64,000 nucleotides of DNA from Phoronis australis. Taxonomy: Eukaryota > Phoronida > Phoronidae. Under the pieces are notes generated by a model. It was given only the letters and a program-made list of their open reading frames with translations, was not told where the DNA came from and searched no databases. Location: contig NMRA01000569.1 of the NCBI GenBank assembly GCA_002633005.1, positions 62,001-126,000 of the forward strand. Direction: 5' to 3'. Below, in pieces: positions 36,085 to 48,000 of this stretch (the first letter of the stretch is position 1; each line of letters begins with the position of its first letter). The translations under genes and the position numbers were made by a program.

Positions 36085-37180
36085 TTAATACGTTTCAATA
36101 CCGTCACTGCTACTCCAGCTTGATTCCGGCTCGCTTGTTTCGTCATAGCCCATTTCCTTTACCTCTTGATCGGCTTGGTGTTCTTGTAAAAAACCAGCAC
36201 CTTCAAAAAGGACATCAGGAACGGCAGATCCACAAAACCATTTGGGAGTGTAGTATCCATCTTGTACCTTGCAACCGTAGGTAAGAGGATCCAAACCGTT
36301 TCCCGGATCGGCCGAATCCACTTGGTCTCAGAGCAAGGCAACGTAATGGGCTCGTTTGAGCTTTTTCAATAGTGTCTTTTGGCAAGGAGGAAAAATGCGC
36401 AGTCAATCTTCTTGATGTTGGACATCGGAGAAAATTTTATTGACGAGGGACCAATTGTCTAAAAGCTGACGAACAAAAACATAAAACCCATGCGCGCACC
36501 CAGCCTCTAGTTTTGGGGGGCTCGAATTTCTGACCAAGTGGACCTTTTGCTAACAGAAAAGCTGGAGGACTCTAAAAAAAACGGGGTACCACCTTCAGTA
36601 CTGTGAACTGTGCGTCTGCGCCTTTTTAGTGGACATTTGTCTCGTTTCCACGGACTGTTTGTTTCTCTGAGGCGAACCTTTTTGCCCACTTCGCCAAATG
36701 GGGGGCTCCTTCGAGACTCCCGAGCCCTCCTGGGTGCGCGCATGAAATCTCACCACCATTTACTGTTTTTTGACGTGAAACTGGGCATTTTGGTTAAACA
36801 CTATGAAAACATTTGAAATTATTTCCGTTGCTTTTATGAACTATATTTTATCAATTACAGTTATTACCTTGTTCATTTTTCCGGTCGTCTCTATTATATT
36901 TCAGATATCGGCGCTTCATTGACATCTTTGACTCCTCCCTTCATTAAATAGGAGGCATATGTCTTCTTCTAACTTTCTTCCGTCTGGGACATCTACGCTT
37001 ATTAACTCTGAGAAGAAGCTGATAAGTGTCCCAGATGAGTCTTTCATCAGGATTTCCAGAGGCCTCCCTTTCCCTTTCCTAAACAGTGCTGCTGTGACGT
37101 CACACCCTGTCATTGCATGCAATTTTCGCAGCGAGACCCCTTGTTATCGAAACACATCGTTGTTTATATATTTATTTAAA
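36085..37180 (-). pseudogene. Decayed remnant of a TGCDTT-type mobile-element-associated protein
   Basis: On the minus strand, 37150-36916 reads LHAMTGCDVTAALFRKGKG and continues to FFSEL, then ends at a stop. Further on, around 36375-36085, the frame reads KRAHYVALL, a TGA where Trp would be expected, then DQVDSADPGNGLDPLTYG and CKVQDGYYTP. From memory this resembles the C-terminal half of a large family of uncharacterised invertebrate proteins with an HALTGCDTT-like motif. That match is recollection, not a search. The two parts are separated by an inserted repeat (36489-36744) and stops, so it is not functional. Confidence 0.5.
36489..36744. mobile_element. Inserted repeat with CATGCGCGCACCCAG ends
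   Basis: It is bounded by CATGCGCGCACCCAG at the left and its exact inverse CTGGGTGCGCGCATG at the right. It interrupts the decayed coding remnant inside the fold-back core. A related fragment is at 46613-46720. Confidence 0.7.
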
Positions 37181-39021
37181 TAGCATTGGGACTCCACCAC
37201 GTGGCTGCGCACCAAATTAGGGGTGATTTGTATTTTATCACGGAAGACATTATGTCGGCCATCGACAAATGACTCCGTGAAACTAAAACATTGCAAACAC
37301 TATACACTACACTGAATTTCGCCATCATGTAAAAATTTCTTCAAAACGTTACAACTAGGCGAGTTAATTGTCTTACATATTGACACCCGTCTGCTTTTCG
37401 CTTGTAGTGATCATGAGAGTAAACACAGGCTTTAGTGAACGAAAGTTTTTAATAATTAGTTTTTGCTTCCTGCGGTCCCGCTTTTTGCAGTTAACTTATT
37501 AAATACACAACTTTTGTCACCAATTGTGTACTTCGATTTTCGTGGTGCAATTTTTAATATTTTGTGGTCCAGTTGTTTGGATTTCCCACCCGAGTACTTG
37601 AACTAGCAGGGAAAGCTGCATTTTTTAAGGTCCTTTCTGGTTTTTTGGCAGACTATTTCCGAGTAAAATTTGTCTTTCAAAGGTCATTGGGTTTTCAGTG
37701 CAGCACGATTGTTGGTTTTAAATCAGTTGAAGCTGATACCTTGAAAATCTAACTGCCTCAAAAATGGCAAACCGTGGTTGAGATGTTTGAGGGTTTCTGC
37801 CAGGGACAATCCAGAGTGTATTTTGTCTGCCGGTCATAGGGCATTTAGTGACCTGTGACATGTATTGAATATCATGTAATTGTTTTTGTGGTATCTCGAA
37901 TGTATGTGCTAGCTCATTTTTGGGGGTCTTTTTTGGTTTCTGCCGGACCCATTCCAGAGTGCAGTTTGTCTGTCATGGGTCATTCAATGTTCAGTGCGGT
38001 ACTATTGTTCGTTTTAAATCAGTTTTGGCCGGTACCTCGAAAATCTAGTCTAGATCAAATTTTGGTGACATAACGTGATTGAGATTTTTGGGGGTTTCTG
38101 CCGGGCACAACCCAGAGTGTAATTTGTCTGTCATAGGGGTTTTAGTGATCTGTGTATTGGATCATATGGAATTGGTTTTGTGTGGTACCTCGAATGTATG
38201 TGCTAGCTCATTTTTGGGGTTTCCTTTTTTGGTTTCTGCCGGACCCATTCCAGAGTGCAATTTGTCTGTCATGGGTCATTTGGTGTTCAGTGCGGTACTT
38301 GATTCTTCGTTTTAAATCAGTTTTGGTTGGTACCTCGAATATCTAGTCTAGCTTATTTTTGGGCTGTTTGTAAGGCCCCCAGGGGTCACACCCAGAGTGC
38401 AGACAACGGCAGACGTCCATTTCTGTACATACTGAGGTGGACTTTAAATGCTCCCGTGGTCAGGTGTTGGTACCTCGTTCATCTATGCTCTGGGCTGCCG
38501 GTCTATATCGTTTTCCGGCGCAAGATTATTCAGTGGGATTTGGCTGACCCGTGAACATCATTTTCAACCATGGTTTTACTATATAATGGGATGTTCCTGA
38601 TTTTTGGACGAAATGAAGAGCAATGGGACTAAACTACGCGTATTATCATTATTATTAGCCAGCTTCCGACACTCTGTAGCCTAGTACGGAGTGGTTTGAT
38701 CGCGCAGTTCACACGAAGAGCAGAGAATTTGCGTATCGACATAGTAGGCCTACTAGATCATAGGTGTAACGTAATTTTCATTGCAAATGGTGATTGTTAA
38801 AATTATTAAAAAAAACAAAATAAAATTGCATTTAATTTCCAACATATACTAAAAAACGATTAGAATTTTGGGACTACTTTACGCCTTTGCTTTATCGGCG
38901 GCGCGATACATTGGACAAAGAACGTGTATGGTTAACTAGGCTATATGACTCACCGAGTCTGTGCAGGGCCTATCGTAATTGAGAACTAGGCAACAGCACG
39001 AGGCATTACGCGCACTTCAAG

Positions 39022-42000
39022 ATGGCATCTTTCGGTTACGGTGGTGGAAGAAGAGATGAAGACAACGACAAGTATTTGTTTTTCTCTCGCATTTTAAAGC
39101 TCTATATTGTTTAACTGTTCAAGAAGTCTATGAACATTTCTTAGTATTATTGTGAAACTCATTTACGTCGCAATTTTAAGTATTCTGCCGGTCTTTTGTG
39201 TGTCGACCGCCATTTTATTTTTATGACATAGTTGAACTACTGAGCATGAAATAGTATATAATAGTCTCTCAGTTTAAGAATACTATAAGGTCACGCGAAT
39301 TTGTTCATAACGTACTGTATTAAGCAGTTTCTCTTTTGCACAAGCCGCACCTAGCTATAACCAGCAATTCGAAAGTCACATGTCGAATTGGGGTATACTG
39401 GGGAACCCAATGTTCGTCCGCCTAAGCATAAAACCGACTTGCTGTTGTACTCACCGAATTATTCCACTTCAAAGTTATGATCTGAATAGGATTCGATTTA
39501 ACTCTCACAGATATACCGCATTCATCGATTCGGAAGTTTTCTTTAATTTGTGCCGAGTTATTTCAAATGTGCACTGCCTTCGGCAGCCATTTTATTGTGA
39601 CACCTAAGTTCGTCATATGCTGCCCCCTTTTGTAAAAACTGAGAAACATGCAGAAAAAGGCCAACGAAGTAATGAAAATTGCAACAGCCTGTTTTTATTG
39701 ACATAAACTCGATTTGAAGCTTTGATGTTGAGCTCTGCACTGTGGTTTCCAATAAAAGCCAATTGGAACATTTCAATGCAGTTTAATGGTGAACGTGAGG
39801 CAAAAATGTTAAGAACCCAGCGTATCGCATTTGTCTGCGGATTTTTCCTTTGGCCTTCTAGATCCTACTAGTGCCTGGGACAAGCAGATACATTGCATAA
39901 ACAAACCCTGGATCATGTTTTGTGTCCCGTCGGAAGAAAATTTAAATTCGAAAACATCTTCTGAAAACGCACAAAAAAGTGTATTAGTAAAATCTACTGA
40001 TTTTTAAGTGGTTTTAAAAAACAATCGGTAAACTCATTACTTTGATACGTGTTTCTCCCGAGAGGTTAGTACCTAACGTGAAGACGAGCACTCCAAATTG
40101 GAACGCTAAGTCCCGCGTGGTTGCGCTGCACGCGAAACAAGATGGCGGACGAACTTTGGAGCCTGACGAAAATAGGTAACCGGACGATACTGGTCAGATA
40201 TAGCGGTCCCTGATTTGGAGAAGTGATTACCAGAAGCGTGTTCAATAGAGTGAGCGCCCGCGAGCGATTTGAGCGCCCTCGTCCTGAACAGCTGTGTTCA
40301 CGTTAGCGCTCGCGAACAACCTCGAGAGCATGTTCGCTTAGATTTCCAAGATGGCGTCCTGCGAAGGCTTCACGTCTGCAACATATGAACCCATTGATTC
40401 TGCAACACGAAAACTAACCTCAAAAGTTGACCGACTCATCCGAAACTGCGACTTAAATTGCGGGTCGCTGTAGCGAGGAACAGTTTCCTCGACATAATTT
40501 TCGATTCTTGTCGGGCCAGGGCCAAAGCCTTCACGGTTGTTGTCTTGGGCTGCCGATATTAATAATTATTGGCAAAGATTAATCATATTTATCGCTCAGT
40601 ACGCCATAGGAAGGACTGTAAGTATTAAGCTCATCGGCTAAGACGTTCAACACAATCTGCTTCAGAGTCGCCATACTGGATCGCACAGTGAGCGCTCACA
40701 GCTGTTCAGGAGCTGTTCCTTGTGTTAGCGTGTACTCGCGAACACAAGGAACAGCTTGAACATTGAGTATATATTTGAAATATTCATTTTTCTCATAACC
40801 TATGTATGCTTCTGTAATCATAAACTACATAACATACTACAAAAAGTGGAACCCTAAAATTTTATGTACTTTCAAAATCGATTTTATACAGCATGAAGAA
40901 TATCCTGTGGGGAAACTTTTTGTAGTTAGGAACATCACAAAGGGTCAACTTCCATTTCACCTTGATTTCGCTGTGATTTAAAGAAAAATGTAATTTTGAA
41001 TAAAATTGAACTGCTTGCAGCGCCACCACAAGGCGAGAAAATGTTGACAATGAACATATTTTCATAAAATGTTAAACACTTAGTCCAATCTTAAATTTTG
41101 AACTCTAATTTAATTTTAGAAATATGCACTATTTTAAGCAACTTTATTTAACCCAAATTGCATTTCTTGTATTTAATAGAAATTATTGACAGGTTCCTCA
41201 AGCTACAATTGACCAATCACATTTCAGATAAGCTTGAACTTTAAAGAAGTCAACATGGATCTTTAAATTCCACTGCACCTGCCTTTTTGAATGTGTTCCT
41301 GGATGGACCATGCTTTATCAACTGATTAAACTTTAATTGAAATTGGTTAGGATAAGATTGATGATGATGACATTGAGTGTACACTTTAAAAAAAATTCAG
41401 GTTGGGAAATTAGGAGGTGCTAAAGTGTAAAAATCAGTTTTTCTAGTATTTTATCTTAAAAATTAAAAGTGTACATACACTAGGGTAGAAATGCAGAAAT
41501 TTCTCACAAATCCATCGTTATCAAAATCAGAGGAATCTGTTTAGAAACAGCCATCCAGCAGCAAAAAGTCTGAACCCTCTTAAAATCATTAAAATTTTGT
41601 GGTAAGTGAAAAATTTGCGAAGTGCTTGCCATACTTAAAATGTTTAAAAAATATTCATCATTGCCCCAATTTGTTTCAGTAGATATTAATAGAAAGGAGA
41701 AAGTTCAAATATTTTGTTGGCACACTTTTCTTCATTTTATGTCATTTAGTATGCTATCAGATATGACCTTGTGAAAATCATGAAAAATGGTAAAATTTCA
41801 TGGATCTACGAATCTCAAACTCTCCACGAATGCTTTCAGGGTAAGGCTGTAATGCCAAGTGAATATTGGAACTTGTCTATCTGACTCCTTATACTTTTTA
41901 TTTAAAAATCATCAATTTTCCTGTGCACGTCTGATGCACCGCAAATGACATCAGGCCACCTGTACTGTTTTTTTTTTTTTTTTTGTAACACCAGTTTAGT

Positions 42001-45000
42001 GTTGCATTAATTTTCACTCTAATATGACTACAGCATGTGCCTGTAATCAAGTTGCCCATGACTTGAGTAATGGCATAGTGTACATATTGCACTGTACACT
42101 AGCAACATAGGCTTGTTTTGTTGTTTTTCGATATGTTTGAGTATTTGCCAAGTGAATTTTTGGTGATTTCTTTTGAGAGGGTATGTGGAAATACCCACCT
42201 GTCAACATTTATGGGACACAAAACCCCACCCACTTTTAATGATTTACTTCTTTCAAGAAGGACCACCCATAACAGGGCTCAACATTAACTTTTTAAGCCA
42301 CTTGCCCTTCGGGCAAGTAGTTGAAATTTTTACTTGCCCGAACAACGAATTCACTTGCCCCAAAGACAATCCCAAATAGCACCATGCATGTGCACACCTA
42401 GGTAATGTGTTACCGTAGGGCTGCCTGTGCTGAGCCTCCTCTTGTGTTGTGCACGCTATATACATGAGTTGCTATTTTTTTAACGATTCTTCTTATAGAA
42501 CATTTATTTATAAGGTGTGTCAAAAAACTAGAGAGACAAATTAGAAGAGTAACTATGGTATCTGAACCATTGTCACACGTTCACAGGCGCCGAAATGAGC
42601 TAGGGCATGAACTCTGGACACTTCTGTGTATTCATTAGTTTATACGCCCTCCTGCATTCAACTTGAGTTGTTGCTAACCTGAATTTCATTTTTTGCTATC
42701 TGTAAAAATCTTGCACAGTTTTGGTCATCGGTAGCTTGTATTAAATTAAAATCAAATTTTAACATAAAATTATGCCACATATACCTTTATTTTCAAAAAA
42801 TAATTACATTTTTGAAAAATAGATAGACCGCGAAAAAGTCACCCTTCAGACTTCAGAGCGGCAATCCCGAAGACCGTATTCCTCTTCTTTCGGGAGTCCC
42901 CACCGGGAGCCGGGAATTCATAAGAATGTCCTTTGGCCTTTTAAACTGCTGTGTAGTGTAGAAAATATGTCGTCAGTCATTCACTTTTTAGCTTTAGCGC
43001 GTATCTGCATGACTTACATCCGCTGACGAACGCGGTACGTGCTTCCAGCTGTACATAGGTAAACGCCGGCAAAAATCAAACGTCATCCCTTGTTCACTGT
43101 CTCGCAGGCCAGGAAACCTAATTTCCCATGACGGAACCCATCCCCGTACTTTCCGTTTCATATTATTGCTTTGATTCTTCCAGAAGTCGTTTTTTAGCAA
43201 CTAAACCAATGCCGTCCAGGCCTGGACGGCTTCCATGTTTAGACGTTTTACCAGAGTGCAGACGATCAGTAGTATCATGTGACAACTTATTCAGAAACTG
43301 CAGGCACGTTCAGAGAATCGAAAGGATTTGACCGCGAGCGTCATCTGTGCACGTTGCATCACACTCGTTCTATTTTCCTTTCGGTGCTCATTCGAAGACG
43401 GGAGTTTTTTTGACGGCCATAGGGGCTTTTTCGACGCTTTTTAGGGTTGTGTCGGGCTTCGTTACTTTGGAGCAGATGTCGAGCAGACAATCTTAGGATC
43501 TGCTTGCCTATGCAGCTATCTTTTTAACTTGCCCATCGGGCAAGTACTTTTCAAATTCCACTTGCCCGACGCAAAATCTACATGTACACGGGCAATCGGG
43601 CAACCGTTAGTGTTGAGCCCTGCATAATTTAAATTTTCTTCAGAACGCAGTCGCCCATAAATTTTTATTGCAACTGTCGTCCCCCCCCATATGTATTTTG
43701 CTGGAACAACCCTCAAAATAAACTGTTCGGTAATACACCTTTTAATATTTACTCCATAACAAGGAATCTTGAGTTGCAATTAACAAGCAACTTTCCGACA
43801 CACCCCTTAGAGATCACAAACCGTGAAACTTTTTATCGGGCGTTGAACTGTTCTTATCAGTTGTATCTTCTGCTCACCTGTGTGACTCCACAATACTAAA
43901 GCAATCAATCTGGACACCCCCTAGTGGATTTGCAGTAAATCAATTGTCACTTACACTGGACCTCCATGTCCTTGGGAATGAGCCACTAACACATTACACG
44001 GTTGGTTTGCCAGAGTTCGAAACTTGCCAGCCAGGGTTGACTCAATACTTTCTTACCTGGATAAATAGCATTCATCAACGATTTCGTTGACGAATGAACA
44101 GACATTTTGGAAAGAAATCTTAATTACAGTATTTATTGGAGGTATTTAAAGACATGGGCAGTCTGTAAAGGGTGGTGTCCTATCCACAAAAGATTCTTAA
44201 AACAGTCTGGCAGGGATGGTAACATTCCTTGAACTTCTGCATCCTTTGACCATGTCAATGTTGACCTCAGTTGAAATCGAAAGGTTACTATTATTACAAC
44301 ACCTTAGCCAAAGTAAAAGCACAAGTGTCGCAATTTTAATGTATTTACTTAAAGACTATAATTCTTGTATTTGTTTTGTTATAAGTTGTAGATGAAAAAA
44401 AGATAATTTAAAACCTTTACTCTAATGGCAAATGCTTGTCAACCTTTCCACAACAGATGTGTAGTCTCATTATTCCCTGCCGGGAGTGAAGTGGCTTTCA
44501 CAGGCTGTACTGTTCCAGTCTAAAGAAAATGGCCTGTTCTATCCTAGAAAATGAACTCTGAACATTGTGCTATCAAGCTCATGGCGGGAGCTAGTGATGA
44601 AATGAAGCACAGACAATGTTTTCTTACTAAGTAAAGCCTAGTATGTAATTAAGTGAAGAGCTACAGTACTTTCCAGATGGAAATTTCATTATTGGCTATT
44701 AACAAATTAGCCATCAGGTGATGTTCACTGGAAGATTAACATGCTGGTTAAACTAGACACAACAGGCATCAATTCTTTATAGTAACAATTAGACACAAAC
44801 TCGTTGCCACAATTGTCTGTCACTTGACTTTCTTATTTTATTTTCAGGAAAATATTTGTTGGAGGATTGGGGCCTTTAACTAAAGGTAAATTGCTTTGTG
44901 ATTTCTAATCGATTGCGTGTAATTGTGAAAATGTTTGTTGTTGGTTATTGTGGTGTGGCCATTTTACCAGAATGTAAACATTAACATTGGTGACACTATT

Positions 45001-48000
45001 ACTGGTTGTAAGAAATAGTCTCACTATCATTTGGTTCTAAGGATTAACTTGATCTAAGAGATAAACGGCGCGTGTCTATCTTTAATTGACCAGTGGTATT
45101 AGAATTGGTATGGTTCTGTCATTGTTAAGCTTAAAACACAGCATGTGAGCCATATGTCATTATAATCATCCACTGATAAAAGGAAAACATTTTCAACTTT
45201 TAAGATACTTCAAATCAGATGAATTTTAAACCTTATTATGTTAATATTAATTACTGATCTCTAGATCATTGGTTCTTTAATTTGATACTGGTCATATGAG
45301 CCACTGAAATTTCTATAAGAATGTGGATTGCCTTAAAATGGTGTGAAGTTCAGTTCTTTAGACAACATGGGGACAACTATGGAATGTGATTTCTTTTGTT
45401 CATAAATGTGTCTAAATGTCTACTTGTAGATGACCTAGAGGGGTACTTTTCCTCGTATGGAACTATTATTCATTGTGTTGTGATTACGGACAGAGAATCT
45501 GGGAGGTCAAAGGGTTTTGGATTCATCACATTCGATAGTCCAAGTACTGTTGCAGAGGTGTGTTTACAATGGAACTTATGTACTTAACCTCATTGTTTTA
45601 AGTTGTTACAATTGTAAACTACTGAACTTGTGGCGCATCAACAGATAACTGCACACCTGTGTACCATATGTAAAAAATGCTGATTCGTACGGAAGTCGAG
45701 CCTCAAGTACGCACGGCCAGGCAAAAATACACAAATTCAAAACATATTATTAATTGGCTTGTTTCTCACTAAATATGCCGATTTGTAGTCGGAATGGAAG
45801 AGGAAGAAGTTAATAAAAGAATATTACAAAATGATTTTTTAGCCAAAAACAGTTGAGCTACGAACTGAAAACTCACTTAATTTCATTCTCTAAATAGTCT
45901 GATAATCGGCAAATCGTGAGGCCTCTTCTATCGGTATGTGTGTCACAGGCCTAACCTATAAGCAATGACTTCTGTGATTTGTGGATTGCTTACTCCGTCT
46001 TATTCCGGCTAAATATGTACTGTTGTCAAAATGGCAAAGCATGAATGGCGTGCCGCATATTCCGTGCTGTGAAGAAAGTAGCTTCTGAAAGAAGGTAACA
46101 TCTGTTTTTGCCATGTTATTCCAAAGAATGACAATGCATTGTGGAAGGGACCGTGGATATTATACTGCAAGTTGTGTAGAGTGTTGTATTCTTGGGCACA
46201 TGGTGACTACACTGACTAAGTGGCATATTGAGCCGACGGACACTTGAGGTTTTTTGACAGGCGGTACGGTGGTATGTGTTCACAGACACTTGCAATGAAT
46301 AATTACTCCAAACTTTTGTCAATGGTTTAGAAAATGTCTTGGCGCAAAACAATGTCCAGTGCAGATTCATAAACACCTTTTTGCAGATATGTTTTTTGAT
46401 TAAGAAACGAGCACAACATTGTATATTACCAGTGTGGCATGTATTAACACAACTATTAAAGTTCAGTAAGGAACCTTTCTATTGATTAACTGGATCTTTT
46501 CACTTAGCGGGTTGTCCCTCAACCAAACACCTTAGTATATTCTGAAAATTGGTGATCAATTCACTACATGTATTTTAAAAACTTTTTGAGAGGCAAGTAA
46601 ATAGGAAAAGTAGCCATGGGTGCACCCAGGGGGCAAAAAGGTCCACCTCAGAGAAACAAAAAGTCCTAGAAAACGAGACAAAAGTCCACTAAAAAGGCAG
46701 GAATTTGGCGCAATTCATAGCCCTGAACGTAACCCTCTTCTTAAGTAAAGGCCCACATCTCCAAAACTTTAACCCCCCCTACATCTTAGGCTAGGTTTGC
46801 TGGAAGTTCGAATTTTCGATATTTAGTCTGTATGCAAAAATCTGCAAATTTACTCAGAAATCTGCAAATCTGGTGTTCAAAGTACTCCAGTACAGTTTTG
46901 GTGGTACACAGGTCTGTAATTGTGTGTAAATTGCCAGACGTCAAGCGATGACTGTCGGCCATCAAATTGGTTGGAATCTGTTGGTAATATCTGCAATCAA
47001 CGTCTGATTGTTTGCTGATGTCAAACAACATTGACCGATGATCTGACGCCCTATGATAGGTAAATTGACGAACGTTCGTAGCGCAGAAGCACAAATTTTG
47101 TTATGTCAACACTTGCTAAATGTCATCTTTGGATAGTTGGTGTATTTTTAATTCAAGCTGAGTCATACATGTACATTCCCTTGAATTTGCTCCTTCATGT
47201 TTATCGCCAAATGAAAATTTATGGGTGACACATTAAGCATACAACAAAAAAGAGTTAGTTAGCCACTGTTATGAATGCTGAATCGTCTTAGCTCAACTTT
47301 TTGTAGTTTTTAACGAGACCAACATTCAGGAATGGATTTCTTGTTGGTGGAAGCGTGTTTAAATTGCTTCGTTGTACATGTTCGTAATTGGAACTGCAGG
47401 TTTTGAAGACCACTCAGTTTGACATCAACGGCCAGTCAGTGACTGTGAGAGCATCAGACGCCAACAAAAGTGGTGGTGGTGGCGGCGGAGCACGGGGAGG
47501 TATTGGTGCCAAGAAAGTTCACTGTCGTGGTGTCCCCCCGGAAACGTCAGAAGATGAAATACGCTCCTTTTTCTCACAACATGGGACAGTAAGTAAAGCA
47601 ATTTATGTTCACTCCATTTGTTGACATACAATCAAGTGTTCTTTTCAACAGAAAAATCAAACTTTGTGGGGACATGGTTTACATTGTTGCTGTCAAAATA
47701 CTTAGTATACTTTTGTTTTGTTTTAGGTTGTTAATGTGGATCTACCTCAGGACAAACAAACACAACAGAGGCGTGATTACATTTTTGTCACCTTTGATGA
47801 TGCATCGAGTGCTAAAGCACTGCTGGACTTGGGTGAAGTCCGTCTAAACGGAAATCAGGTCAGTGGGTTCAGCCTGATGATGTACACTATCATGTTTTTG
47901 TAACTACATTGCTGTATCTATTCTCGTCAGAGTTAACTAGTCATTAATACTTGTATTGAGTTTCAGCAAGGTTGTCTGCCTTCAACTTCAAACTGAATGT

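Larger units (their letters stand above)
34526..38506. mobile_element. 4 kb fold-back element with tandem-repeat arms
   Basis: The left arm (34526-35560) and right arm (37560-38506) are inverted copies, starting AGACCGGCAGCCCAGAGCA and ending TGCTCTGGGCTGCCGGTCT. Each arm is an alternating array of ~155-bp units of two kinds. One is marked GACCCATGACAGACAAATTG with GGGTCCGGCAGAAACC, the other CCCTATGACAGACAAA with GTGCCCGGCAGAAACC, giving a ~310-bp higher-order period. Such arms are typical of fold-back (FB/TU-like) DNA transposons. The 2 kb core carries a decayed coding remnant and a smaller inserted repeat. A detached arm fragment lies at 51524-51735. Confidence 0.85.

Noticed and set aside
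40142-40175. Alternative first coding exon of hnRNP B
   Set aside because: Splicing its GTAACC donor to exon 2 gives the wrong phase and an early stop.
47870-47945. Possible box C/D snoRNA in an hnRNP B intron (TGATGA-like start)
   Set aside because: No CTGA box D with pairing terminal stem at the right distance.
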